From an uncultured Micrococcales bacterium (GTDB lineage Bacteria > Actinomycetota > Actinomycetes > Actinomycetales > Microbacteriaceae), in assembly GCA_903880095.1 (NCBI GenBank), contig CAIRNX010000031.1:1-58540 (forward strand): a stretch of DNA of 58,540 bases, in the 5' to 3' direction. Of the stretch, positions 1 through 6,937 are shown in pieces. The stretch's first letter is position 1. Every line of letters begins with the position of its first letter. Below the pieces are notes generated by a model. That model was not told where the DNA came from. It was given only the letters and a program-made list of their open reading frames with translations, and did not search any database. The position numbers were made by a program, and so were the translations under genes.

Positions 1-105
1 CTTCAGGGTATGACTAGGACCGAGTAAAGCGATACTGAAGCTACACCCGTAGAAGACCCAAGAACTCAGTTCTGGACGGGGGTTCAATTCCCCCCATCTC
101 CACCA
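1..105 (+). ncRNA. ssrA: tmRNA (ssrA), 3' end only
   Basis: The left edge of the window cuts into transfer-messenger RNA, which rescues stalled ribosomes together with SmpB. The visible part is the 3' end of the tRNA-like domain. A T-arm with a five-G/five-C stem closes a TTCAATTC loop at about 81-95, followed by the acceptor strand ATCTCC and an encoded CCA ending at 105. The 5' half, including the tag-peptide reading frame, lies outside the window, so the tag cannot be read. A strong terminator follows 12 bases downstream, which supports the 3' end. An ordinary tRNA is less likely because the upstream 60 bases do not form D and anticodon arms. Confidence 0.85.
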
Positions 106-117
106 TCCCATTAGAAG

Positions 118-150
118 AAAAGCCTCCGAGAAATCGGGGGCTTTTCTTTT
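118..150 (+). terminator. Rho-independent terminator of ssrA
   Basis: A 12-bp stem (AAAAGCCTCCGA at 118-129 with TCGGGGGCTTTT at 134-145, one T-G wobble) closes a GAAA tetraloop and runs into a T-rich tract to 150. It ends the tmRNA transcript. The A-rich left flank means it could also stop the leftward transcript of the membrane-protein gene that ends at 153. Confidence 0.9.
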
Positions 151-152
151 AT

Positions 153-416
153 CTAGAGCAGAGGTCGAATCTCTTTAGCCTTCTTCGCGTATTCGGAATC
201 GTCGTCTTCGCGGCCTTGCGAGCGGCCAACCAAGATAAGGATTAGGCCCAGAATTGCGAGGGGCAGCGCAAAAACGAAAATGTTGAAAAGGTATCCAACG
301 TTCAGGATGCTCGAACCCGGTATCTGACCGATGGCTCCGAAATTAACCAGAGCGATGATGCCGCTGACCGCCAGTAGCAAACTGCCGAAGATTCTTGCTC
401 CACTGCCTTTGTCCAT
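153..416 (-). CDS. Small two-helix membrane protein, unknown function
   Basis: I do not recognise a family. The 87-residue product starts MDKGSGARIFG, has two hydrophobic segments (about residues 9-28 and 42-63) separated by a short Gly/Pro-containing loop, and ends in a charged tail with a run of Asp/Glu and Lys/Arg. It is probably a small integral membrane protein with a cytoplasmic tail. The ATG at 416 is chosen because AAGGTG lies about six bases upstream; a longer in-frame extension back to 554 would read through the neighbouring lipoprotein gene on the other strand and has no hydrophobic or conserved look. It is divergent from that lipoprotein gene across 58 bp and convergent with ssrA. 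Confidence 0.6.
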   Translation of the reverse strand: MDKGSGARIFGSLLLAVSGIIALVNFGAIGQIPGSSILNVGYLFNIFVFALPLAILGLILILVGRSQGREDDDSEYAKKAKEIRPLL

Positions 417-474
417 GAGGCACCTTTCAGTTTCTTCAACTATTTTTGTTCTCCTTGAAGTATTGTCAAGCGTT

Positions 475-870
475 ATGAAAAGGTTTCTCTTTATCTCAGC
501 CGCTGTTGCACTTTCACTTAGTGGGTGTGCAAGCGGGCCCAAAAACTTCAGCACGGTGGATGAACTAAAAGCTGCCTACATTCAGGCTGGCGGCCCCTGT
601 GCTTCTGGAACCACGGTCGATACCTCTTCAATTACTGCAGCTTCGAAAGATCTCACTGGCTTGGCGGGCTATTCATGCACCAACGACATCGGTTTGTTTG
701 TGTTTCCGAGCAAAAAGGCCCGAGATTATTTTGTAGACCTCTTAGACGGGGCTTCATCGGCTTCGAAAACTGGAATCCACATGGTTCTTGGCGAGAAGTG
801 GTTGGTAGCCGGCGTGACCTTAGATAATAAGAAGTTTGCCGCGGCCTTAGGTGGCACCGCGAAGTACTAG
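475..870 (+). CDS. Small secreted lipoprotein, unknown function
   Basis: The 131-residue product starts MKRFLFISAAVALSLSGC, a classical lipoprotein signal with lipobox LSGC and the lipidated cysteine at residue 18. The mature part is about 113 residues, without repeats or recognisable catalytic motifs. It contains two further cysteines (in GGPCASG and YSCTND) that could form a disulfide outside the membrane. I choose ATG 475 because it places the signal peptide at the N-terminus. The upstream in-frame stretch overlaps the divergent membrane-protein gene and is not signal-like. The next gene follows within 40 bp on the same strand, so the two are probably co-transcribed. Function unknown. Confidence 0.65.
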   Translation: MKRFLFISAAVALSLSGCASGPKNFSTVDELKAAYIQAGGPCASGTTVDTSSITAASKDLTGLAGYSCTNDIGLFVFPSKKARDYFVDLLDGASSASKTGIHMVLGEKWLVAGVTLDNKKFAAALGGTAKY

Positions 871-904
871 TCCTACCATTGAAGTAATTCTTACAAGGGT
901 CGCA

Positions 905-2362
905 TTGTCAACAAATCGCGTGATTACCGTTCGCCACTGGCTTGGCGCATGGCTTTCTTGCATTCCTGAAGCCGAACTTGGTTTCGGTTATAAGCGCCGA
1001 CTTAGCCAATTCGTCGCTAAGCAGCTTGGTGATTTCGGAAACCGAGAGCTGGCCTCTGCAGGTGCTGCCGACGCCTATCGCTTTGTGCAGTCTTTGCCAA
1101 AAGGTGATCGTGAACTTGCCTACAGGTTTATCACTTCGGGCTTTCGTGCTGCAAAAAATGTTGGGTTGAACACCCGTTACCCAGGCTTCCCAGCCAAGCG
1201 AGTGGTCGGTAAGGTTTTCTGGGTCGCTGCCAGAGGTGTTCTTGCAACCGCATTGATTACCGGTTTGATCACCTCAGGTTTCGCTCTAGATCGTGTGGTG
1301 CGATTCAAAGAAGACTCCTTGACCGCCTATGCAACAGTTTTGCGGCAGTCCGGTTTTGGCGTAGTGGTCGCCTTCGCAGAAGACGTCTACTACAACTACA
1401 TAAATACTCCGCGAGTGGGCGGTGAGCCCACTCAGGCGGCAGACTTTGGCTCCGATGCGAATATCGGGGAGCAGTCACAAAGTTCAGTAGGGTCAAAGAT
1501 TGCATTTGTGAAGGAGTGGGGTGCCGCCGGAGCCTCGAGCGTTGTTCCTGACCGTTTGGTGCCACCAGTTTCAGCCAAGGTGGGCGAGGGAGTTTGGTTG
1601 CGCACCAAGATTATGGTGAACGGCTCGAGCGCAATTCGAATCGCCCGAATTCGGCCAGACAGCGAGCACACCTCGTATTACGCGACCATAGCTTGGTTTG
1701 ATTCAAAACGTCTTGCTTTTCAGCAGGTGCCAGGCACCGACGTCCCAGAGGGAAACTTTGTTCGCGGTGACGGCGTGGTGCCATTAGATCTGAAGCCGTT
1801 TTACGTTGCTGGTCTAAATGACGGTTTTTTGATGCGCGACAGCCAAGGTGGTTATGTCTTTGGCGACAAAGTAGTTAAGAAACTGGTTGTCGGCAAGGCA
1901 ACGTTGGTCACCTACACCGACGGCTCGATTGATGTTTTGAAGTGGGGAAGAGATAAGCCGAGCAAACCGATTCAGGCGGCTCGCCAAAACCTTACCCTCA
2001 TGGTTGACGGCGCAATAAGTCAGGTGCAAGACGAGAGTCAGTCAAAGTGGGGCTGGGTTTGGCAGGGCGTTGGTTCGGGCAAGAACCTGGTTTGGCGAAG
2101 TGCGCTGGGTGTTCGTGCCGACGGAACCGTGGTTTATTGCATCGGGCCGGTTTTGAGTGCAAAATCGCTCGCCGACATGATGGTGCGAGCCGGAGCTGTT
2201 AGAGCGATGCCGCTAGATATGAACTCCGCTTATGCAAACGGGTTTCTCTATGGCCCTTATGCGCCCGGCAAGCGCATTGACCCAAACATTTACCGCGAGC
2301 CAGACCGCTTTTTGGCTCCTAGTGAGCGCGACTTTGTCGCGGTTTACGCGAAGTCGCCCTAA
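905..2362 (+). CDS. Phosphodiester glycosidase-type (NAGPA/DUF2233-like) membrane-anchored protein
   Basis: The C-terminal third reads like the phosphodiester glycosidase family (homologous to the GlcNAc-1-phosphodiester alpha-N-acetylglucosaminidase, NAGPA). It has a segment with GVRADGTVVYCIGP followed by LADMMVRAGAVRAMPLDMN, matching the family's pattern of a beta-strand and a helix ending in Leu-Asp-Met-Asn. One membrane helix lies near residues 108-127 (start at 905), so the large C-terminal part is probably extracytoplasmic. The TTG at 905 is preferred because AAGGG at 895-899 is five bases upstream; an ATG at 851 in the same frame would overlap the lipoprotein gene. Its end overlaps by 4 bp the end of the convergent DprE2-like gene. 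A substrate cannot be read from sequence; cell-envelope glycans or teichoic acids are plausible. Confidence 0.65.
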   Translation: MSTNRVITVRHWLGAWLSCIPEAELGFGYKRRLSQFVAKQLGDFGNRELASAGAADAYRFVQSLPKGDRELAYRFITSGFRAAKNVGLNTRYPGFPAKRVVGKVFWVAARGVLATALITGLITSGFALDRVVRFKEDSLTAYATVLRQSGFGVVVAFAEDVYYNYINTPRVGGEPTQAADFGSDANIGEQSQSSVGSKIAFVKEWGAAGASSVVPDRLVPPVSAKVGEGVWLRTKIMVNGSSAIRIARIRPDSEHTSYYATIAWFDSKRLAFQQVPGTDVPEGNFVRGDGVVPLDLKPFYVAGLNDGFLMRDSQGGYVFGDKVVKKLVVGKATLVTYTDGSIDVLKWGRDKPSKPIQAARQNLTLMVDGAISQVQDESQSKWGWVWQGVGSGKNLVWRSALGVRADGTVVYCIGPVLSAKSLADMMVRAGAVRAMPLDMNSAYANGFLYGPYAPGKRIDPNIYREPDRFLAPSERDFVAVYAKSP

Positions 2363-3090
2363 ACCTTTACTCGGTCAAAAACGAACGCTGGCATCGAGCG
2401 CATAACGAATGCGATAAGTGACCAAAGCTTCGGTGCGAAAACCTTTCGCTTGCCCTTGGCTAGACCATTCACGATGATTTTGGCAACCGTGTCAGGTTTC
2501 GCGGTGATCTTGGCCATCTGGGTTCCAGGGGAGATCATCGGGGTGGCAACCGGACCTGGTTTGATGATCATGAAGCGAATCTTCTTAGAGTTGAACCTGT
2601 TGTTTAGGCCCTCGACGAACTTCTCAAGAAACGCCTTGCTTGCGCCGTAAACGTAGAGGTCGCCGCGGCCGCGTTCGCCGGCAACCGAACCGATGATTCC
2701 GCAGCGACCATAGCCTTGAGCCTCAAAGCCGGTTGCAATGCTCTCGGCAAACATCGCCGGTGAAGCAGCGTTTATGGCAACCGAATCGAAGATAACCGAA
2801 GGCTCCTTGGCGTCGATTTGTCTGGTTAGAACTCCCTGAGCAATGAGCGCGGTATCGACTGGCTTTTTAAAGACTCTCGTCACAGTCGCTTTGATCTCTT
2901 TAGGTGACGTGAAGTCCATGATGATTTGCTCGGTCTTTGCACCCGTGCGCACTTCTAGATCTGCGGCAACACCGGCAAGCTTCTTGGCGTCTTTGGCAAC
3001 GAGCACAAACTCGACTTCTTTGTTGCCCCAAAGTCTCGCCGTGTGCTCGGCGATCATTGATGTTGCTCCAATTATCAGAATGCGGGTCAT
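2359..3090 (-). CDS. dprE2: Short-chain dehydrogenase, DprE2-like (decaprenyl-phospho-2'-keto-ribose reductase)
   Basis: This is a 243-residue classical SDR. It has an N-terminal Rossmann fold with a nucleotide loop GATSMIAE at residues 8-15, a catalytic Ser near 135 in IIGSVAGERGR, and YGASK with Tyr148 and Lys152. The GATS loop and its position directly behind a DprE1-like oxidase identify it as the DprE2-type NAD(P)H-dependent reductase. That enzyme finishes the two-step epimerisation of decaprenyl-phosphoryl-ribose to decaprenyl-phosphoryl-arabinose. The start ATG overlaps the DprE1 stop by 4 bp (ATGA type), so the two are translationally coupled. Alternative: an unrelated SDR, but the neighbours argue against it. 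Confidence 0.8.
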   Translation of the reverse strand: MTRILIIGATSMIAEHTARLWGNKEVEFVLVAKDAKKLAGVAADLEVRTGAKTEQIIMDFTSPKEIKATVTRVFKKPVDTALIAQGVLTRQIDAKEPSVIFDSVAINAASPAMFAESIATGFEAQGYGRCGIIGSVAGERGRGDLYVYGASKAFLEKFVEGLNNRFNSKKIRFMIIKPGPVATPMISPGTQMAKITAKPDTVAKIIVNGLAKGKRKVFAPKLWSLIAFVMRSMPAFVFDRVKV

Positions 3091-4370
3091 GGTTTCCTCT
3101 CGATTACTCGCTCAAAGAAGAGCGAGGTGATGCCTTTGTCTTTGTGTTTTAAAAACTTTGCGCGGTTTGGGTAACCGGCTTCGAATGTAGCAGGGGTCAT
3201 GGTTGCGTCTTTGGAGGGGTTTAGGCGACCCCCGTGTTTTACGACGATTCCTTCAAGTTCTTTTAGGAGTCTCAAGGTCTTCTCGCCCTGATTCGGAAAA
3301 TCGATCGCAAGAGTCACGCCCTGCATTCCAAAACTCAGGAGGCCAGGCAGGTCTCGTTTGCCGGTTGTCTTGAGTACTGCAAGCAGAGAACCGGCCTTGG
3401 CCTTGCGCATAGCCTGCAAAAGCTCTTGGAGGGCCACTTGGGCTGTCTCTTGGGGCAGAACGCTCTGGTGTTGAAAGAAACCCCTCGGACCGTATGCGCG
3501 GTTCCAGTGACGAATGCCATCCAGCGGGTAAAAGAAAGGCTCGTAGGCGATTGTTTTCTTTCCCTTGGTCGCTACTCCCAAAAAGTAGTAGGAGGCATTG
3601 AGGATTCCAAGTGTTGCTCTGTTGATCAGGCTTATCGGTGGGGTGAAAGGGAACACTTTGGGGATCTTGGGTTTTTGGGGCTGTGTTGAATTGCTGTGGT
3701 TTCCTCGAGTGAAGATTCCGTGGCAGCTCTTTGAGAGGCAATCGAACCAGGCAACACTGTATTCGAATGCTTCGCTTGCTTTGCTCAAGGTAAAGAATTC
3801 GTCGAGGTTTCGAAACGGAATCGTTTCGGCTTCGATCCAAGGCCCAGCAACCTTTTTGAGCTTGATTGTTACCTGGGTGATTAGACCTGTTAGACCAAGC
3901 CCACCAATTGTGGCTTCGAACAACTGCCTATTTTCGGTCTCGCTGCAAATGCGCTCCGTGCCATCGGTGCGAACCAATGTCAGGTTAGTTACGTGTTCAC
4001 CAAACGTGCCAGCCGAGTGGTGGTTTTTGCCGTGGACGTCATTTGCTATCGCACCGCCTACGGTTACGAACTGGGTGCCTGGAGTTACAGGCAGCATCCA
4101 GCCTCGAGGAGCAAACAGGCGCTGAATCTGACCAAGTAAGACGCCTGACTCGACTGTGAGGTTACCTGATTTTTGGTCGAACTCGACAAACCGGTCGAGG
4201 TTTGTGGTGAGCCAAACACCTTGCGAAATTGCTACGTCACCGTAGCTACGGCCGGCGCCGTGGCTTAGTGCGGGGCGTTCTTTGAGCTGGTTGGCTGCCG
4301 AGAATCTTGAGTCGATTGCGCGAGCGTCGACCGAGTAATCGGTCAGTCGGCCCCAACTCTTCAAACGCAT
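3087..4370 (-). CDS. dprE1: FAD-dependent decaprenyl-phospho-ribose 2-oxidase (DprE1-like)
   Basis: This is a 427-residue flavoprotein of the vanillyl-alcohol-oxidase type. The FAD-binding half contains GAGRSYGD at residues 38-45, TPGTQFVTVGGAIANDVHGK at about 97-116 (His113) and the typical Gly-rich stretch that follows. The C-terminal half is the substrate cap. DprE1 oxidises the 2'-hydroxyl of decaprenyl-phosphoryl-ribose, and DprE2 then reduces the ketone. From my recollection of the M. tuberculosis sequence, the cysteine hit by benzothiazinones (C387) aligns with Ala355 here, while the active-site lysine (K418) is kept as Lys387. ATG 4370 has GAGAGGG upstream. It is divergent from the UbiA-type gene across 63 bp. 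Confidence 0.85.
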   Translation of the reverse strand: MRLKSWGRLTDYSVDARAIDSRFSAANQLKERPALSHGAGRSYGDVAISQGVWLTTNLDRFVEFDQKSGNLTVESGVLLGQIQRLFAPRGWMLPVTPGTQFVTVGGAIANDVHGKNHHSAGTFGEHVTNLTLVRTDGTERICSETENRQLFEATIGGLGLTGLITQVTIKLKKVAGPWIEAETIPFRNLDEFFTLSKASEAFEYSVAWFDCLSKSCHGIFTRGNHSNSTQPQKPKIPKVFPFTPPISLINRATLGILNASYYFLGVATKGKKTIAYEPFFYPLDGIRHWNRAYGPRGFFQHQSVLPQETAQVALQELLQAMRKAKAGSLLAVLKTTGKRDLPGLLSFGMQGVTLAIDFPNQGEKTLRLLKELEGIVVKHGGRLNPSKDATMTPATFEAGYPNRAKFLKHKDKGITSLFFERVIERKP

Positions 4371-4433
4371 GTGTCCCTCTCGTTACCCTCAAGCCTAGAC
4401 AACCTAGACTATGAACGAATCTCGAAGGGGAAA
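4371..4433. promoter_or_regulatory. Divergent promoter region between dprE1 and ubiA genes
   Basis: This 63-bp gap must hold start signals for both directions. It contains a direct repeat, CCTAGAC at 4394-4400 and 4403-4409, spaced nine bases start to start. I see no convincing -35/-10 pair, so only the position and the repeat are reported. The ribosome binding sites are AAGGGG on the right side and GAGAGGG (complement) on the left. Confidence 0.4.
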
Positions 4434-5285
4434 ATGGCTGGCTGGCACCTGTTTCGTTTGCTTCGCCCAAAGCAGTGGGTAAAGAATTTTTTCGTTTTCG
4501 CACCAATATTGTTCGCTGGAGCATTCGATCGGCAGACATCACTCTGGGCGGCGGTCTGGGCTTTCTTGTATTTCTGTTTGGCCGCCTCCTGCGTCTATAT
4601 TTTGAATGACTTGACCGATATCGAATCAGACAAGACTCACCCGCTAAAGTCTCTAACACGCCCATTGGCCTCGGGTCATGTTTCTGTTCGAACAGCAGTA
4701 ATTACTTTGGTGTGCGGCTTTTTAGTTTTGTTTTCTGGACTAGTTCTCGTTCCGGCAGCGATGCTTCCAATTGGTGGTTATATCGCGATCAACGTCGTCT
4801 ATTCTCTTTTTGCGCGCAAGGTGCCGGTTCTCGATATTTTCACGATTGCGTTCGGTTTTGTTTTGCGTGTCGTTGCGGGGGCGCTGGCAATCAATCAGCC
4901 GCTGTCTGCTTGGATGTTCGTCACGACGCTCTGTTTGGCGCTCTATCTTGCGGCAATGAAAAGACGCCACGAATTGAAGAATCTCGGTGCCAAGAGTCGT
5001 AGTTCGCTTGAAACATACACTGTCGCCGTGGTTGAACGTTTTGCTGAAATTTCTGCAACGGGAGCATTGGTGTGTTATGCGATATTTGTGGTCACCGTAA
5101 AGGAAATGTTGGTTTACACGATCCCAATTGTTGCGTTCGGGCTTTTCAGGTATTGGTTTATTGCTGAAAAACTAAAGTCTGCCGAATCGCCTACCGAGGC
5201 GATGTTGCGCGACTGGCAGCTAGTGGCCGCGGTTGTTTTGTGGGTCGGCGTTTGCGGGGGAGTGCTGCTATTCGCAGGGCACTAG
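4434..5285 (+). CDS. ubiA: Decaprenyl-phosphate phosphoribosyltransferase, UbiA family
   Basis: This is a 283-residue polytopic UbiA-superfamily prenyltransferase with about eight to nine membrane helices. The first aspartate-rich motif is NDLTDIESD, followed by K-x-H-P and RPLASG as in the DPPR synthase branch. A second motif lies near AMKRRHEL. The N-terminal LLRPKQWVKNFFVF is typical of decaprenyl-phosphate 5-phosphoribosyltransferases, which join PRPP to decaprenyl phosphate. The product feeds the DprE1/DprE2 pair encoded divergently next door, so the three genes make a decaprenyl-phosphoryl-arabinose supply unit. I chose ATG 4434 because AAGGGG precedes it at the right distance and RLLRPKQW starts soon after. 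The end overlaps the convergent HicB-like gene by 18 bp. Confidence 0.85.
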   Translation: MAGWHLFRLLRPKQWVKNFFVFAPILFAGAFDRQTSLWAAVWAFLYFCLAASCVYILNDLTDIESDKTHPLKSLTRPLASGHVSVRTAVITLVCGFLVLFSGLVLVPAAMLPIGGYIAINVVYSLFARKVPVLDIFTIAFGFVLRVVAGALAINQPLSAWMFVTTLCLALYLAAMKRRHELKNLGAKSRSSLETYTVAVVERFAEISATGALVCYAIFVVTVKEMLVYTIPIVAFGLFRYWFIAEKLKSAESPTEAMLRDWQLVAAVVLWVGVCGGVLLFAGH

Positions 5286-5639
5286 TTGCGCCACTCGCTG
5301 CGGTGTGACACCGAGCAAGACGGCGATGTCGCGAAGGGTTAGCCCTTCGTCTCTCATGCGAGCAACCACGTTTCGAATCTCGCCCGAAGCCTCTTCTTGG
5401 AGTTTTGCGGCTTCTTTCATTTTGTGTTGAGCCGACTCGATGTCGCAGATGATGCCAGGCATGCTCGCGATCACCTTGATGACCAGTTCGCAGTTGTCTT
5501 CTGCGCCTTTTTCAATTGCCACCTTTTTGACGAGATCAACAACTTTGTCTAGGCGTTTGGCGCTGGTTTGGAGGTCAAGCGCGGGCACGTCAACGCTCCA
5601 GCCTTCGGCTTTGCGCTCGCAATTTGCGACGATTTCCAT
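5268..5639 (-). CDS. HicB-like antitoxin / HTH regulator without a visible toxin partner
   Basis: The 123-residue product has an N-terminal HicB-like fold (MEIVANCERKAEGWSVDVP, then TSAKRLDKVVDLVKKV, about residues 1-45). A central helical section follows, with a C-terminal helix-turn-helix resembling a sigma-region-4 segment (LTLRDIAVLLGVTPQRVAQL, about residues 99-118). HicB proteins neutralise HicA mRNA interferases and repress their own operon. No HicA-sized reading frame lies next to it; the neighbours are ubiA and DoxX. ATG 5639 has GGAGG about five bases upstream. It is divergent from the DoxX gene, and palindromes in the shared promoter are candidate operators for this protein. A solitary transcription factor is the likelier role. 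Confidence 0.7.
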   Translation of the reverse strand: MEIVANCERKAEGWSVDVPALDLQTSAKRLDKVVDLVKKVAIEKGAEDNCELVIKVIASMPGIICDIESAQHKMKEAAKLQEEASGEIRNVVARMRDEGLTLRDIAVLLGVTPQRVAQLVPCE

Positions 5640-5667
5640 GACACCTCCAAAATAAGTAAAGATGGAC

Positions 5668-5711
5668 TTGACTAAATAAGTCAACCCGTGCTTTACTAAT
5701 TTCATAGTAAA
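5668..5711. promoter_or_regulatory. Symmetric divergent promoter with two palindromes
   Basis: Two inverted repeats lie between the HicB-like and DoxX genes: TTGACT-AAATA-AGTCAA at 5668-5684 and TTTACTA-ATTTCA-TAGTAAA at 5692-5711. The first palindrome provides a TTGACT -35-like box on each strand. Eighteen bases downstream in either direction lies TTTACT, a plausible -10 (5692-5697 rightward; 5661-5656 region leftward as CTTTACTTAT). The arrangement suggests back-to-back promoters whose -35 boxes overlap, with a dimeric repressor able to block both. Confidence 0.55.
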
Positions 5712-5741
5712 CCCCAAAGTCATTTACATCAAGGAGTAACA

Positions 5742-6173
5742 ATGTTTTATGTTCTAGCAGTCATCGCGTGGGCGCTGACAGTATTCGTAGGAATGGTCTT
5801 CTTCAAGGCTGGCAAGTTCAAGCTCACCGCTTCGATCGAAACCCTTGTTGGCGCAGGCATGACCTGGACCAAGCAGATTCCTAAGTCTCTTGTTCGCCTG
5901 ATCGCCCTACTAGAAGTAGTTGGCGCAATCGGTCTGGTTGTTGCTCAGGCAGCATTCGAAGTTGGCGTGCTCGCCAAGGTTGACGGCTTCTTGTTCGCTC
6001 AGGGCTGGGCAGTTGCCGCAGCCGCTGGCCTAGCACTAACCATGGCCGTTGCTCTAGTCATGCACGTTGTTCGCAAAGAGATCAAGTACACCTGGAAAAT
6101 CAACACTCAGGTTGTTCTCGCCGCCACCGCTCTAGCCGTTGTTTTGGCTTTCTTGCCAACCAGCATCGCCTAG
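5742..6173 (+). CDS. DoxX family membrane protein
   Basis: This 143-residue protein has four hydrophobic helices (about residues 3-22, 48-68, 82-105 and 120-140). The DoxX pattern is visible as FFKAGKFKLTAS in the first loop (Gly-x-x-Lys), W-x-x-x-x-P in MTWTKQIPKSLVR, and ALLEVVGAIGL in helix 2. DoxX-like proteins are small integral membrane proteins linked to quinone or thiosulfate redox systems, but most members have no proven function. AAGGAG precedes ATG 5742. It ends two bases before the end of the convergent ECF S-component gene. Confidence 0.8.
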   Translation: MFYVLAVIAWALTVFVGMVFFKAGKFKLTASIETLVGAGMTWTKQIPKSLVRLIALLEVVGAIGLVVAQAAFEVGVLAKVDGFLFAQGWAVAAAAGLALTMAVALVMHVVRKEIKYTWKINTQVVLAATALAVVLAFLPTSIA

Positions 6174-6175
6174 TC

Positions 6176-6937
6176 TCAGCGACTAATACCGGCCCTGCCG
6201 GCCGCTCTCTTGAGGGTGGCTAGCAGGGCCGGTGCCGTTAACAGGATCAACACACTCGTCGTGATCGCTCGGCCGGAATCCCAAAGCAAACCGCCGGTTA
6301 GGCTCTCGTACTTGAAGAAGCGAGCAAGGTTCGGCGTAATGCCTGCTCCTGGGCTGTAAGAGATGTCTGTGCCGACGCCCGCCAGAAATGGCCAGTTCCA
6401 CATGGTCATTAGCGCTCCGTATGCGAATGAGCCAATGATCGCAAAGGTCACCAAGACTGTCAGTTCAAGCCAACGTTTGTTCGATTTAGGCAGAAGCCCC
6501 GCGACCAAACCGAGCAACCCGGCTGCCATCATCTGGAACGGCAGCCAAGGCCCAACGCCACCCATGAGAAGGGCGCTAACGAAAAGCGAACCGGTGCCAA
6601 GCAAGAAACCAAAGCCTGACCCAAAAATATAGGCGCCAATGATGATTATGAAAAACGCCGTCTCAATGCCCGAGGTGCCAGCGCCGAGGACGCGCACTAC
6701 AGCGTTAAGAGCAATCAAGACGCCGAGAACCGCAAGCTGTTTTGAATCCAATTCGCCAGAGGCAAACTCGGCTAAAACCAGAACCAGCATCAGCGGCATC
6801 AACACAATGAAAGCGGTCTGCGCGAATCGGTTTTCGTCAACCGAAGTTGTTTGAATGATCAGCGGCCAAGCGAACATCGCCAGGCTAGCAATTGCTGTGA
6901 ATGAGATGACCAGTTTTGAGTAAAGGCTAGTTTTCAC
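6176..6937 (-). CDS. ECF transporter substrate-binding S component, probably cobalamin-specific
   Basis: This is a 253-residue integral membrane protein with about six to eight hydrophobic segments and short loops, as in S components of energy-coupling-factor importers. It contains GSGFGFLLGTGSLFVSALL and GVGPWLPFQMMAAG, a pattern typical of the ECF S component family found beside double ATPases in Actinobacteria. Specificity is inferred from context: the operon starts at a cobalamin riboswitch and includes transcobalamin-like exported proteins. GTG 6937 is chosen because it gives an 11-bp overlap with the upstream ATPase gene and starts just before the first helix. An upstream in-frame start at 6991 would overlap the ATPase gene more. 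Confidence 0.75.
   Translation of the reverse strand: MKTSLYSKLVISFTAIASLAMFAWPLIIQTTSVDENRFAQTAFIVLMPLMLVLVLAEFASGELDSKQLAVLGVLIALNAVVRVLGAGTSGIETAFFIIIIGAYIFGSGFGFLLGTGSLFVSALLMGGVGPWLPFQMMAAGLLGLVAGLLPKSNKRWLELTVLVTFAIIGSFAYGALMTMWNWPFLAGVGTDISYSPGAGITPNLARFFKYESLTGGLLWDSGRAITTSVLILLTAPALLATLKRAAGRAGISR
6188..6233. repeat. 11-bp inverted repeat at the S-component 3' end
   Basis: ACCGGCCCTGC at 6188-6198 is perfectly complementary to GCAGGGCCGGT at 6223-6233, separated by 24 bases. It lies inside the last codons of the S-component gene, just past the end of DoxX. It could act as an mRNA 3' stabilising hairpin or a terminator for DoxX, but no T-tract follows. Confidence 0.5.

Noticed and set aside
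5268-5723. A complete HicAB toxin-antitoxin module
   Set aside because: No HicA-sized frame was found on either side; the adjacent frames belong to ubiA and DoxX.
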